Below are positions 42,153 to 51,374 of a DNA stretch of 64,000 nucleotides, piece after piece. The notes beneath the pieces are model-generated. The model worked only from the letters and a program-made list of their open reading frames with translations. It did no database searches and had not been told where the DNA came from. Within the stretch, counting starts at the first letter, position 1. The number at the start of each line of letters is the position of its first letter. A program made the translations under genes and the position numbers. The DNA is from UBA7067 sp051880615 (GTDB lineage Bacteria > Bacillota > Clostridia > Oscillospirales > Acutalibacteraceae): positions 3,489 through 67,488 of the forward strand of contig JBJEOH010000012.1 of the NCBI GenBank assembly GCA_051880615.1, in the 5' to 3' direction.

Positions 42153-42236
42153 TTTGCTATAAAAGTTTATGCAAATCTATCAACCTTTACGAAAGATCTG
42201 CCTTTCATTATACGTGATGTCGGTAAGGAAAACCGA

Positions 42237-42270
42237 AAGTCCGAGCACATGATGCACCTTGCTCGGACTT
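42237..42270 (-). terminator. Terminator of the hsd operon
   Basis: AAGTCCGAGCA (42237-42247) and TGCTCGGACTT (42260-42270) form a perfect 11-bp stem directly after the hsdR stop on the minus strand. The T-run beyond it on that strand is short (TTTCGGTTTTCC). Confidence 0.7.
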
Positions 42271-42274
42271 AAAT

Positions 42275-45200
42275 TTATTCAGAACGGTTATGCAGATCTT
42301 GATAAAGACGTTCAGCAAGTGCCTTTTGGATAATGCGGTATTTTTCTGCATCCATAAAGAGTTGCTCGTAGGCTGCCATATTTTCCATATAAGCCTCTTG
42401 TGCAGTATCTTCAAAAATTGTCGGGAAAATACTGCGTTCATAGACCTGCCGATCGTCTGTCTTAGTAGCACGCTTGACTTTAGAATCCTGTTTCATTTTG
42501 TTGTAAAGAGTGTCGACAATAACTTTGTCAGCATCTGTAAATTCACCGTAAAATTCTTCATTAATTCGTTCGATAATTTCATCAAGGGGACGGAGTTTAT
42601 CCTTTTTACTACCTGCCTTTTTCGGATTGGTCGGTTTCCACTCGCCCTGAATGCCTTCCAACTCAATAGCACCTTCAAAGGTCTTTTCAAGATGATAGTA
42701 TTCCAGCTTGACGCGATTATCAAGGTCAAATTCCGGAGCAGGGTCTGCCGGGAGCAATTTACCAAGGTAAGAGCAGAGTATATACTCCTTATGAAGCTCT
42801 TTATCAAACATTCTGGTAATCTGCGAAATATAGTTATACCATTTTGCAAAAGCACGCACCTCACGGCGGAACTGATAGCGTTCTTCTTCAGTAAGCTTAT
42901 TATATCGGTCAGCGATAGGTTTCAATGCATTCGAGATTTTACCCTGTGTGGCATTGGCCTTTCTTACATCGGGGTCAAAATAAATCTTTGCGACATTTTC
43001 CACATCTTCGTCTGTATACACATTCATACCACGAATGATTTTTTGCGTTGTATAAATCAAATCGAAGTTGATTTCCTCAGTCAGACTTGTTTCTTTATAG
43101 AATCGCTGGAATGCCTCTTTGATACGCTCAACAGGATTTACAAAATCAAGAATATAGGTGTCTTCCTTACCAGGATAGATTCTGTTCACTCGGCTTAAGG
43201 TTTGCACAGCTTTTACATCTCGCAGTTCCTTATCAATAATCATTGTATGCAGAAGAGGCTCATCAAAACCAGTCTGATATTTTTCTGCAACAATCAGAAT
43301 GTTACCTTCATCGTGGAATACATTGGCAGTCTGGCTCTCTTTGACTCGATTGCCATTGCTATCAACATTCATGCCGGATTCTGTATATTCGATTCCCTCC
43401 GGATCCTCTGGATCTTTCAAGCTGCCACTAAATGCAATCATGATTTCGACATCATCATAATTATTGGATTCAAGATACCGCTTGATTTCATGATAATAGC
43501 GTACTGCGGCCAGTCGGGAAGCCGTGACAACCATCATCTTTCCAAGACCTCCGATTTTCTTCTTCGTAACATCGCGGAAAGTTTCCACAATGATTGCAGC
43601 TTTTTGCTGAAGGTTATGCGGATGCAATTCTTCATAGCGGCGAATCGTGCGGACAGCTTTTGATGTTGGAACGTCCGGATTATCCGGAACATTCTTTGCA
43701 ATCTTATAGCACATCTTATAAGTTGTGTAGTTTGCAAGTACGTCCAAAATAAATCCTTCTTCAATTGCCTGCCGCATGGAATAAACATGGAATGGATGGA
43801 AAGAACCGTCCGGTCTTGGTTCACCGAAGATTTCCAGTGTTTTTCCTTTAGGAGTAGCAGTGAATGCAAAAAAGCTAAGGTTGCTGTGTTTTCCTTGACT
43901 GAGCATATCCTGCACAAGCGGGTCATTCTTTTCTACTTCCTCAACGGCTTTTTCTTCGATTTCGGCATATTCTTTTAAGGCGTCACTGACATCGGCAAGT
44001 GCCGCCTTTAGCTTTAATGCACTTTGACCCGTCTGACTGCTGTGTGCTTCGTCTACAATAATCGCATAGTGCTTGCCGACAGACGAATTCACCTCGTCAT
44101 AGATAACCGGGAACTTCTGCAGAGTGGAAATGATGATTCTTTTTCCATCATTGATAGCATCGCGCAGGTGGCCGGAATTTTTCTTTTCATCAATCGTAAC
44201 AACACTGCCGAGAGTATGGTCAAATCCGGATACAGTAGCCTGGAGTTGCTGATCGAGAACTCGGCGGTCAGTAACGATGATAACGCTGTCAAAGATAGGA
44301 TTATTATTTTCATCGTGTAGGCTTGCCATACGGTAGGCTGTCCAGACTATGGAGTTTGATTTGCCCGAACCGGCACTATGCTGAATGAGATAGTTGTGTC
44401 CGGCGCCATTCTCACGAACATGATCGACCAGTTTTCGAACTACATCCAACTGATGATAACGAGGAAAAATAACTTTTGTAGAGATAGTTGTTTCCGTAGA
44501 ACCGTCCTGCTTCGTCTTCTTTTTCTCGGTTCGTTCGAAGCTGATGAACTTTTGCAGAATATCCAGTAGCTTGTCTTTTTGCAGAACGTTTCTCCAGAAG
44601 TACTCTGTTACATAATCCTGCCCTTCTTCTTTGTTGCGAGGATTTCCTGCACCACCATCTTTGCCTGGACCGTTACTGCCTTGATTGAAAGGTAAGAAGT
44701 ACGTCTGTGCGCCTTCAAGTCTGGTTGTCATATAGACATCGTATAAATCGCAGGCGAAGTATGCCAGAATACGCTTATTGAATCCGAAAGCCGGGTCTTT
44801 CGGGTTGCGGTTATATGCCCACTGGCGTTTTGCATCATCGACAGACTGTCCTGTAAGCTGATTTTTTAATTCAATAGCCACAACGGGAATACCGTTAATG
44901 GCAAGCATCATATCAATGCTGTTTTTGTTAGCTTCGGTGTAATGCCACTGGCGAATGCAATGGCAGATATTTTGACGATAATGCTCATTTGCAAGTTCAT
45001 TCAACTCAGATTCTGGCTTGAAATAACAAACGCGAAAAGGAATGCCACGGTGCTTGAAACCATGACGTAGCACTGAAATCAAACCGTCCTGTGTGACAGC
45101 ATTTTCAAAAGCCTTGTAGAATTGGCGAAGAGGATTAATTGTACACATACGCTCGAATCTTCGCCATGACATCGGCTGTGTAGCTTTTACAAAATCAGTA

Positions 45201-45337
45201 AGAGTAGTGATGTCCAGGGACATTCCTTTGCTGATTTCGCTGCAGTAACCCTCATCGGTTGCTTTTACCCAGCCACCTTCATCGGATACAAGGTAGTTTT
45301 CAATATATTCTTCAAAGATTTTTTCTCTTTCATCCAT
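42275..45337 (-). CDS. hsdR: Type I restriction endonuclease, HsdR subunit
   Basis: A 1020-residue motor/nuclease subunit. The N-terminal nuclease domain has an ExK site in IPVVAIELKNQLTG (~residue 175). The SF2 translocase has HSAGSGKSNSIVW (Walker A, ~320), VDEAHSSQTGQ (DEAH box, ~425), a TATP motif in FAFTATPKGK and the motif VI-like QTLSRVNRIYPGK. The C-terminal helical region that contacts the methylase follows. It cuts DNA that lacks the HsdM/HsdS modification. Last gene of the operon, three bases after hsdS; looks intact. Confidence 0.93.
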   Translation of the reverse strand: MDEREKIFEEYIENYLVSDEGGWVKATDEGYCSEISKGMSLDITTLTDFVKATQPMSWRRFERMCTINPLRQFYKAFENAVTQDGLISVLRHGFKHRGIPFRVCYFKPESELNELANEHYRQNICHCIRQWHYTEANKNSIDMMLAINGIPVVAIELKNQLTGQSVDDAKRQWAYNRNPKDPAFGFNKRILAYFACDLYDVYMTTRLEGAQTYFLPFNQGSNGPGKDGGAGNPRNKEEGQDYVTEYFWRNVLQKDKLLDILQKFISFERTEKKKTKQDGSTETTISTKVIFPRYHQLDVVRKLVDHVRENGAGHNYLIQHSAGSGKSNSIVWTAYRMASLHDENNNPIFDSVIIVTDRRVLDQQLQATVSGFDHTLGSVVTIDEKKNSGHLRDAINDGKRIIISTLQKFPVIYDEVNSSVGKHYAIIVDEAHSSQTGQSALKLKAALADVSDALKEYAEIEEKAVEEVEKNDPLVQDMLSQGKHSNLSFFAFTATPKGKTLEIFGEPRPDGSFHPFHVYSMRQAIEEGFILDVLANYTTYKMCYKIAKNVPDNPDVPTSKAVRTIRRYEELHPHNLQQKAAIIVETFRDVTKKKIGGLGKMMVVTASRLAAVRYYHEIKRYLESNNYDDVEIMIAFSGSLKDPEDPEGIEYTESGMNVDSNGNRVKESQTANVFHDEGNILIVAEKYQTGFDEPLLHTMIIDKELRDVKAVQTLSRVNRIYPGKEDTYILDFVNPVERIKEAFQRFYKETSLTEEINFDLIYTTQKIIRGMNVYTDEDVENVAKIYFDPDVRKANATQGKISNALKPIADRYNKLTEEERYQFRREVRAFAKWYNYISQITRMFDKELHKEYILCSYLGKLLPADPAPEFDLDNRVKLEYYHLEKTFEGAIELEGIQGEWKPTNPKKAGSKKDKLRPLDEIIERINEEFYGEFTDADKVIVDTLYNKMKQDSKVKRATKTDDRQVYERSIFPTIFEDTAQEAYMENMAAYEQLFMDAEKYRIIQKALAERLYQDLHNRSE

Positions 45338-45340
45338 AGC

Positions 45341-46624
45341 TTACACAACCTTTCTTTTTCCTGTGACAACTTCGTATATAAGGGATTTTTTATACGCTTC
45401 CAAGTCTGATATTAGTTGCTGCTTTTCGCCCATGATTAAATCAATTTCCGAACATTTCTCATTAAGATGTTTAGAAATCTCCTTTTGGCATTCTAACGGT
45501 GGAATTGGAACTCGCAGTTGTTTCAGTATTTCTTGACTTATATTTGGCTGCGTTCCTCCTCTTGCGGATAAAAGAAGTTCTTCCTTAGCAGAAAGAATTG
45601 CATAAAAGATATATTCATAATCCACTTTGCTAATTGGCTTGCTTAATACACAACACGCTTGATTAGTACAAGCGTTAATTTTTACGATACTGATGTTAGC
45701 AATCGAAGCTCCATACATAGCAATAGCAATAAATGGGGCGTTATATATTTTTAGGGCAGTATATTTTTCAAGTGCTACAGAATTGACTGCTTTTGTTGTG
45801 CTGGTTACAATACCTCCGTTGATATCACCTGATTGCAACCATCTAATCTCGCCATTGTAATAATCATCTATATCTGATTTTGGTGTCGTGCCGCTACCTA
45901 TTTCATCGAAACATGAGCACAACTTAAATGATCTCCATTCTTCTGGTATCTTCCCGATCCACTTAACGCCGCTGTCCTTCATCTCCACATTTGGGTCAAG
46001 ACCTTTTGTAACAGACTCAAAAATAAGAGAGGATTTCCATTGCTTGTATTCTTCAATGCTTGCTTTTGCCTCGGCTATCAGCGAATCGATTTTTGCACAT
46101 TGGTCATCCAGATAGGAAGCTATGGCGGATTGCTCGTCTAATGGAGGGACGAAAAGCAGCGAGTCAGCAAAATCTTCATATTTTATGTTTTTTCCTTCTC
46201 TTATGCCTACAGTCAAGGAATTCATCTCATCAATGAACATTTCGTTTTTGAATAAATGTTTCAAGTAATCCACATTGTAAACAGATTGATTTGCACTAAA
46301 TACTTGGTAGGCAGGAGAGCAAACGCCTTCATAATCAGAGCGTTCAAATCCTCCCTGAAAACTTCTTAGGCTAATCACAAAATCATTGATGTGAACGGTT
46401 TTGAATTGCTGCAAATTGGTATTTTCTGCCACTTTAACCACACCATCAAGCATATATTGCGGACACATACCGTATTTTTGAGATGCTGCAAGCAAGACGG
46501 GTGTACTATTTCCACGGTTGTTGGTTTGAGTGAAGTTGAATTTTGCTTTTTCAATACGCCAATGTGAAGGAATTAATCCCATCCATTCAATACCGCTATC
46601 CTTCATTGATTCATATACAGCCAT
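45341..46624 (-). CDS. hsdS: Type I restriction specificity subunit HsdS
   Basis: A 427-residue specificity subunit with two target-recognition domains (about 15-190 and 225-405), each followed by a conserved helix, so it reads a bipartite site. The internal repeat is visible: MKDSGIEWMGLIPSHW opens the first half and MKDSGVKWIGKIPEEW the second, and the helix ends are EYKQWKSSLIFE and EAYKKSLIYE. ATG 46624 is chosen because it starts one base after the hsdM stop, with GGTGGTGAG upstream; the longer 46654 start would overlap hsdM. The two target domains differ, so the site should be asymmetric. Confidence 0.9.
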   Translation of the reverse strand: MAVYESMKDSGIEWMGLIPSHWRIEKAKFNFTQTNNRGNSTPVLLAASQKYGMCPQYMLDGVVKVAENTNLQQFKTVHINDFVISLRSFQGGFERSDYEGVCSPAYQVFSANQSVYNVDYLKHLFKNEMFIDEMNSLTVGIREGKNIKYEDFADSLLFVPPLDEQSAIASYLDDQCAKIDSLIAEAKASIEEYKQWKSSLIFESVTKGLDPNVEMKDSGVKWIGKIPEEWRSFKLCSCFDEIGSGTTPKSDIDDYYNGEIRWLQSGDINGGIVTSTTKAVNSVALEKYTALKIYNAPFIAIAMYGASIANISIVKINACTNQACCVLSKPISKVDYEYIFYAILSAKEELLLSARGGTQPNISQEILKQLRVPIPPLECQKEISKHLNEKCSEIDLIMGEKQQLISDLEAYKKSLIYEVVTGKRKVV

Positions 46625-46625
46625 A

Positions 46626-48407
46626 TTACTCACCACCGTTTCCGAACAGCTCATGTAGTTTTTTCATCATGGAATGCTCATGAGCCTCGATCCTTTTTGC
46701 AATGTCGGCGGCAGGTTCCAGTTTCTTGTATTCATAGAAAGTACGGGTGAACGGGATCTCATATCCAACCTTTGTTTTATTGCGGTCAATCCACGCGTTC
46801 GGACGATAAGGCAAAACCTCACGTTCGAAGTAATCATCGATATCCTCATCAAGCGGAACATTTTCTGTGTCACGCTTTGCCTTATCGGCTACAAACTTTT
46901 TGCCTTTTTTGATTGGATTTCCGTCTTCGTCAAGCAGAGGACTTTCTACTATGATTTTGTTGTACCCAAGACTGACGGTGTCCAGCACCTTGCATTTGCA
47001 AATTACTCTCTTGTTTTCGGAGATTTCGTGAGTGTAATCCTTGGTACAGTATTCACCATATGCCTGAACAATTAGATTACGGCAGCCTTCGGATATGTCT
47101 ACACGTTTGTTACCGATAGGCTTGCGGCGCTGTTCATAACACTTGCTTGCATCGATAAGCATAACTTGCTCTCTGTGTGTTTCCGGCTTATCCTTTGTAA
47201 CAATCCACACATAGGTTGCAATACCTGTATTATAAAAGCTGTCATTCGGAAGCTGAACAATGGCATCCAGCCAATCGTTCTCAAGCAGGTAGCGGCGGAT
47301 TTCACTTTGACCGCTTCCCGCATCTCCGGTAAAGAGAGAAGAACCATTCTGAATAATGGCCATGCGTCCGGTATCTTTCAGTTTGGAAAGACCATTCAGC
47401 AGAAACAGCATCTGTCCATCGGATTTTGCAGGAAGTCCAACGCCGAATCGACCGGCATCACCTTTTTTGTGTTCTGCCTCAATATCAGTAGCTTCACGTT
47501 TCCAATCAATGCCGAACGGAGGGTTCGAGATGATATAGTCGAAGGTATAACCAGAGAATTTGTCGTCATTTAGCGTGTTGCCAAACTGCATATTTTCGGG
47601 ATCACCGCCACGAATCAGCATATCTGCCTTGGCAATTCCAAATGTGAATGGGTTTATTTCCTGTCCGTAGCAGATGATTTCGGCATCGTTGTCAAGTGCC
47701 TTTATGCGTTCCTCCATACAGGTGAGCATCTGGCTCGTACCCATTGCCATATCATACACAGTTTTTGCGGGAGCCAATTCATCAGAAAAGTCAGCGTTGG
47801 TGGTGAGCAGGTCGCACATCAAATAAATAATATCACGGCTTGTGAAATGGGCTCCGGCGTCTTCATCATAGCTTTCTGAAAACCGCTGTACAAGGTTTTC
47901 AAAAACATATCCCATATCAACAGCAGAAATTTTTTCGGGATCCATATCTGCATCATCGCTGCAAAAATCGCTGATAACTTGATACAGTACTCCTGCGTCT
48001 GACATTCTTTCAATCTGGGTAAAAAAACCCATGCTGGCGAGAATATCAATTACATTGTCAGAAAAACCATTGATATAATCCTCGAAGTTGACCTTGATAT
48101 TTTCTGGATCAGCTTTCAGCTTTTCAAAGGTGTATTGGCTAGTATTATAAAAACGATAACCGGATGCTTTGCGGAGAAAGCCGTCTTTTACAGCAAGCTG
48201 TTTCACTTTCTCATAGATTTCAAGCACTTTTTCTCTGGTCGGCAAAAGGCAATCATGAAAACGCTTAATAACTGCCATAGGCAATATAACCAGTCCGTAT
48301 TCATGTGGCTTATACGCACCGAACAGAGAATTTGCTACATTCCATATCAGGTTGGCCTTTTCACCGATGTTGGTGCCAACGATTTGTATCTTTTCGTTAG
48401 AGTTCAT
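46626..48407 (-). CDS. hsdM: Type I DNA methyltransferase, HsdM subunit
   Basis: A 593-residue N6-adenine methyltransferase subunit. An N-terminal HsdM helical domain (LIWNVANSLFGAYKPHEYG) precedes the Rossmann-like catalytic core: a variant SAM motif I in YDMAMGTSQMLTCMEERI and the catalytic NPPFG in FDYIISNPPFGIDW. Motif I differs from the textbook PxGxGG, but I know of related HsdM proteins with the same variant. ATG 48407 is preceded by GAGGAACG; a longer start at 48497 is rejected because it lies deep in the upstream gene. The upstream gene's stop overlaps this start by about 10 bases. Confidence 0.92.
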   Translation of the reverse strand: MNSNEKIQIVGTNIGEKANLIWNVANSLFGAYKPHEYGLVILPMAVIKRFHDCLLPTREKVLEIYEKVKQLAVKDGFLRKASGYRFYNTSQYTFEKLKADPENIKVNFEDYINGFSDNVIDILASMGFFTQIERMSDAGVLYQVISDFCSDDADMDPEKISAVDMGYVFENLVQRFSESYDEDAGAHFTSRDIIYLMCDLLTTNADFSDELAPAKTVYDMAMGTSQMLTCMEERIKALDNDAEIICYGQEINPFTFGIAKADMLIRGGDPENMQFGNTLNDDKFSGYTFDYIISNPPFGIDWKREATDIEAEHKKGDAGRFGVGLPAKSDGQMLFLLNGLSKLKDTGRMAIIQNGSSLFTGDAGSGQSEIRRYLLENDWLDAIVQLPNDSFYNTGIATYVWIVTKDKPETHREQVMLIDASKCYEQRRKPIGNKRVDISEGCRNLIVQAYGEYCTKDYTHEISENKRVICKCKVLDTVSLGYNKIIVESPLLDEDGNPIKKGKKFVADKAKRDTENVPLDEDIDDYFEREVLPYRPNAWIDRNKTKVGYEIPFTRTFYEYKKLEPAADIAKRIEAHEHSMMKKLHELFGNGGE

Positions 48408-49719
48408 AGTCTCGTTCCTCCTTGATATTGTTCGTGATATCCTTAATATTCTCGATAAATCGCTCGACAGGAATACCCAGTCGTTTGGTTTCATCATTTT
48501 CGACTATTGTGTCGTATGGAGATGTCAGCATACACCGTGCTCGTAAAACATCAAATATGCAGTGCGGCATTTCGTCAATAGCATCGCATATTCCTTGAAC
48601 CACTGCTGAGAAGTTTTCGGGCAACGATTTCTCTGCGGAAAGAGCCCCCTGTATTTCTTTCTCATTGAACTCGATAATATCAATAAGTTCTATAAATTCG
48701 TTCAAGTTATCGGGTGTTTTGGATGCCCATGCGGATAACTGTGAATAATCCCATGTATTTTCAAAAATGCCTAACAACGACTGATAATGCTCATATGCCT
48801 TACTAAGACGTTCACGACTACTCATACCTTGTTTGATTTGAGTTTTATCTCTTTTAGATGTGATAAATTTACGATTCTGTGTAAGTACAGTATCTTTGTG
48901 TACGACAGGAAATCTTTTGCCATCTGAATGAATAATTTCAATAAAGGCGTTATGCCCATGTCGGAATATGCACTCCTGTGATATAAATGGTGATATACAA
49001 GGGAAGCAGGTTGCAACAGCGCTTTCTAATTCCACATTTGGTTCTATGTATATTTGATTCAGCTTACTAGCATCCAGTGTGCGAAAGAAGTTTATGTAGG
49101 ATGTCTCGGATGTATCTTTCAAAATATCGATACAATAAATAGAAGAATCATTGATACTTAATATCAAAGGATAAGTATTTCTGAAATAGTGCAACTCGAT
49201 GATTGCAATGGTATGTGGTGTTTCTAAACTTGGAAACCGTGACTCTCGGTACTGAATCTGCCTTCGCATAATGGCTCCGACAGAAGCGGTGGAAGCAGGA
49301 ACGCCATAATAATCACATACCTTTTTATAAGAATATCTAAAAGTTCCTTCTGCTAATTTGTCGGACAACCGATTAGTGTATCGGCAACCTTTTTCCGCAA
49401 AATCTATATCTTCGGGAAAAACGCTACTTTTACACCCATCACAACGCATATAGCGTTGATGAAAAATCAAGTCAACTATACGAAAACCCTCGGCATCTTC
49501 GAGAATATCCTTGAATTTTCGTGTGATGACCTTGGAACTTCTTGTCTGAGTTGAGTGACAAGCAGGACAAGCACATTTTTCTTTTTTAAAGTATCGTTTA
49601 TGCACGGCGTGAAAACATGTATCATTACTTTCGGCTTCGAGAACTTGCAGACTATCTATTCCAAGAATTTTAGTTTTTTCTTTTGAAATGTCGGATTTAC
49701 TATAAGTTTTCTTGCCCAA
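48397..49719 (-). CDS. ISL3-transposase-like protein, catalytic site lost, first gene of the hsd operon
   Basis: A ~440-residue protein with the architecture of ISL3-family transposases. It has an N-terminal zinc finger (CACPACHS...RCDGC, ~80-140), a helix-turn-helix after GCRYTNRLSDKLAEGT (YKKVCDYYGVPASTASVGAI), and an RNase H-like region. Where active ISL3 enzymes have GIDE, SxDxS and DRFHV, this one has AIIELHYFR, IEPNVELE and QECIFRHGH, so the DDE triad is not evident. The TTG start at 49719 fits GGGGGT upstream and the promoter at 49750-49778; the ATG at 49773 would lie upstream of the transcription start. It overlaps hsdM by ~10 bases, so it is made together with the R-M system. No terminal inverted repeats are seen around it. 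Role unknown; regulator or defence component are options. Confidence 0.72.
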   Translation of the reverse strand: MGKKTYSKSDISKEKTKILGIDSLQVLEAESNDTCFHAVHKRYFKKEKCACPACHSTQTRSSKVITRKFKDILEDAEGFRIVDLIFHQRYMRCDGCKSSVFPEDIDFAEKGCRYTNRLSDKLAEGTFRYSYKKVCDYYGVPASTASVGAIMRRQIQYRESRFPSLETPHTIAIIELHYFRNTYPLILSINDSSIYCIDILKDTSETSYINFFRTLDASKLNQIYIEPNVELESAVATCFPCISPFISQECIFRHGHNAFIEIIHSDGKRFPVVHKDTVLTQNRKFITSKRDKTQIKQGMSSRERLSKAYEHYQSLLGIFENTWDYSQLSAWASKTPDNLNEFIELIDIIEFNEKEIQGALSAEKSLPENFSAVVQGICDAIDEMPHCIFDVLRARCMLTSPYDTIVENDETKRLGIPVERFIENIKDITNNIKEERDYEL

Positions 49720-49749
49720 GTCATAATACCCCCATTCTCTTTTTATTAA

Positions 49750-49778
49750 ATTATACCACCAAAAATCAAACAAAACAA
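49750..49778 (-). promoter_or_regulatory. Promoter of the hsd operon
   Basis: On the minus strand, TTGTTT (49778-49773), 17-base spacer, TATAAT (49755-49750). Transcription would start near 49742, ~23 bases before the TTG start codon. Confidence 0.6.
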
Positions 49779-49891
49779 TACACTTTATGATAAAAATTTA
49801 CAAATGCCACCAAATTTTAAATAATGTGATTTTTCTTTACTAATTAGATTTGATATAATTATAGTAGCAAAAAAGAAAGGAGGTTTTACCT

Positions 49892-50050
49892 TTGGAAGCA
49901 TGGAAAAATGCAGCAGGAAAAAGGGTGTGTGATGTCAGTGAGGATCGCAAAACTGTTGAAATCGTGCAGCGTGGCTATATAACACGCATAACAGCCAATC
50001 CAGACGGGACATTGCTAATTGAAAATATCGCTTTAAACGAAGCAGCATAA
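49892..50050 (+). CDS. Small protein of 52 residues, unknown function
   Basis: A short gene starting at TTG 49892 with an excellent AAAGGAGGT SD (49876-49884) and a TATAAT at 49854-49859. The product starts MEAWKNAAGKRVCDVSEDRK and has a KTVEIVQRG...ITANPDGTLLIEN beta-hairpin-like body. It resembles small proteins I associate with Clostridia mobile elements, but I cannot name a family. It is divergent from the hsd operon, with ~170 bases between the start codons, and is followed by a long terminator hairpin. Confidence 0.65.
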   Translation: MEAWKNAAGKRVCDVSEDRKTVEIVQRGYITRITANPDGTLLIENIALNEAA

Positions 50051-50065
50051 CTATTTCGTCAGAAC

Positions 50066-50139
50066 GCAAAGACGGCCGAGCGAATTCATTCAGACCTCAT
50101 CATAGAGGAATGAACTGGATTCACTTGACCGTCTTTTTT
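50066..50139 (+). terminator. Long-stem terminator after the small gene
   Basis: AAAGACGG (50068-50075) pairs with CCGTCTTTTTT (50129-50139), with an inner GAATTCATTC...GAATGAACTGGATTC stem. Strong T-run. Confidence 0.75.
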
Positions 50140-50265
50140 GTTTGTTGCTTCAGATTTATCGGATTTCATCTCCTGGAGAAAAATCATTATAAGAATATCA
50201 CGCATTTTGGTGCTGATAGATAAACGCCAATGGAGAGTGTCATCTCCAAATACTAATAAATTCAT
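50086..50265 (-). CDS. Possible 59-residue ORF, unknown
   Basis: A minus-strand frame from ATG 50265 reading MNLLVFGDDTLHWRLSISTK and continuing MRDILIMIFLQEMKSDKSE. It has only a weak AGGC-type SD and overlaps the terminator hairpin. It could be a real small gene or the tail of a degraded one. Apart from it, 50140-50383 holds nothing I recognise. Confidence 0.25.
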   Translation of the reverse strand: MNLLVFGDDTLHWRLSISTKMRDILIMIFLQEMKSDKSEATNKKDGQVNPVHSSMMRSE

Positions 50266-50383
50266 ATAGAGCCTGAGTACGTATAGGGCAATATTGGATA
50301 CATATATTTCGGATTGCTGAATTTTTTAGCAAGAACAGTAATATGCGTACCCTTTGTTTGCTATACCCTTTTCAGGCATAGTG

Positions 50384-50416
50384 GTCGGGTCGCATATACT
50401 GCACCCGACTCTTTTT
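50384..50416 (+). terminator. Hairpin with T-run ahead of the prophage early operon
   Basis: GTCGGGT (50384-50390) pairs with ACCCGAC (50403-50409), followed by TCTTTTT. It lies 44 bases before the first early gene, so it could be an attenuator or antitermination target as well as an insulator. Confidence 0.65.
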
Positions 50417-50459
50417 GTATCTTCATTGCCCTTCCGTCAACAGGCGGAAAGGAAAAATC

Positions 50460-51056
50460 ATGAAAACCAAAAAGACACCGCAGAGCAAAAGAGGTACATA
50501 CAAGCTGTTTGATGAAAGCAACAAACTTGTTGCTGAGTACAAACCTGGCAAGGACGGAGTTACTGAACTGGATATTCTGAATTTGCATAAAATTGATGAC
50601 AATGAGGTATATGTTAATTCCAAGGAAAGAAAACTGCCAAAATGGTACAAACCGCATTATGACGAATGGAAGGCGAAATTCATTGAAGATTTTATAGTCA
50701 AGGCTGGACGTGAGCCATTCAACAATGAAATTCCAGGAGGTCATCGGAAGTATGAGTCATGGGAGCAGCAGGAAACATCGGACGGTGATGAGCTTGGTGA
50801 CAGTAGTCGCTTAGAGGCGGAAACAGCTGTTTTGTTAGAAGAAGAAATACCAGCCCCTGTTTTTCGTTTGCGTGAGATTGTAGAGACAATGCCGGAACAA
50901 TGGCAGAAGATTTATCATCTGGTGCTGATTGATTCGATGTCTAAGGCAGCAGTAGGTCGCATTTTGGGTATCAGCGATGTTCGTGTGGGCCAAATCGTAA
51001 AGAAGATTAATGCAAAAATCGCTGCAGACGAAGAACTGAAAAAACTTTTTCACTGA
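50460..51056 (+). CDS. Sigma-70 region 4-like regulator of the prophage early operon
   Basis: A 198-residue protein with a C-terminal helix-turn-helix of sigma region 4 type (MPEQWQKIYHLVLIDSMSKAAVGRILGISDVRVGQIVKKINAKI, ~145-190). The N-terminal half (KRGTYKLFDESNKLVAEYKPG...) has no family I can name, and there is no region 2. A Glu-rich linker (ELGDSSRLEAETAVLLEEE) joins them. Start at ATG 50460 with AAAGGA; an in-frame start at 50415 would lie in the T-run of the hairpin. Being first in the operon, it probably activates the genes that follow. Confidence 0.65.
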   Translation: MKTKKTPQSKRGTYKLFDESNKLVAEYKPGKDGVTELDILNLHKIDDNEVYVNSKERKLPKWYKPHYDEWKAKFIEDFIVKAGREPFNNEIPGGHRKYESWEQQETSDGDELGDSSRLEAETAVLLEEEIPAPVFRLREIVETMPEQWQKIYHLVLIDSMSKAAVGRILGISDVRVGQIVKKINAKIAADEELKKLFH

Positions 51057-51057
51057 T

Positions 51058-51091
51058 ACTTCGGATTTTCCTATTTCCGTTTGCCTATAGG
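51058..51091 (+). promoter_or_regulatory. 34-nt recurrent element, copy 1
   Basis: Begins TACTTCGGATT and ends TTTGCCTATAG. A second 34-nt copy at 55666-55699 matches at 27 of 34 positions, with both ends identical. Both copies sit in the gap directly upstream of a gene in the prophage early operon. Confidence 0.6.
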
Positions 51092-51140
51092 GGTGTAAGG
51101 GGAAAACGATATAGCCCTTGCAGAAAGGTAGGTAACTGAT

Positions 51141-51374
51141 ATGGCACTCAAACATAGGATACGCATCAATGTCACTGATGAAAAATCCAAGACAAAAGTT
51201 CTTGAAGGTGCTGAACGCAGGTTGCCGATGAAATTGCTCCGTTTTCTTTTCGGAGAGTTCACAACGGTATATCTGCTGTCACCCGGACAGAGTGTTGAAT
51301 CGGTAGAAGTTCATGAAGTCAAGAAAGGAGGAAACCTCAATGGGAAAAACAAGCGGGTTGTCAATTCTCGTTGA
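51141..51374 (+). CDS. Small prophage protein, unknown function
   Basis: A 77-residue basic protein (MALKHRIRINVTDEKSKTKV... GAERRLPMKLLRFLFGEFTTVYLLSPGQ). AAAGGTAGGT precedes ATG 51141. The hydrophobic-aromatic patch LLRFLFGEFTTVYLL is its most marked feature. It overlaps the next gene by 35 bases in another frame. Position between the regulator and the recombination-type genes suggests an early phage function, but I cannot name one. Confidence 0.6.
   Translation: MALKHRIRINVTDEKSKTKVLEGAERRLPMKLLRFLFGEFTTVYLLSPGQSVESVEVHEVKKGGNLNGKNKRVVNSR

Noticed and set aside
42290..43198. A 302-codon open frame antisense to hsdR
   Set aside because: It is a shadow of the hsdR reading frame: no SD, no family resemblance, composition typical of reverse-strand translation.
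48397..49719. An intact, active ISL3 insertion sequence
   Set aside because: Catalytic residues are not recognisable, no terminal inverted repeats or target duplication were seen, and the gene overlaps hsdM.
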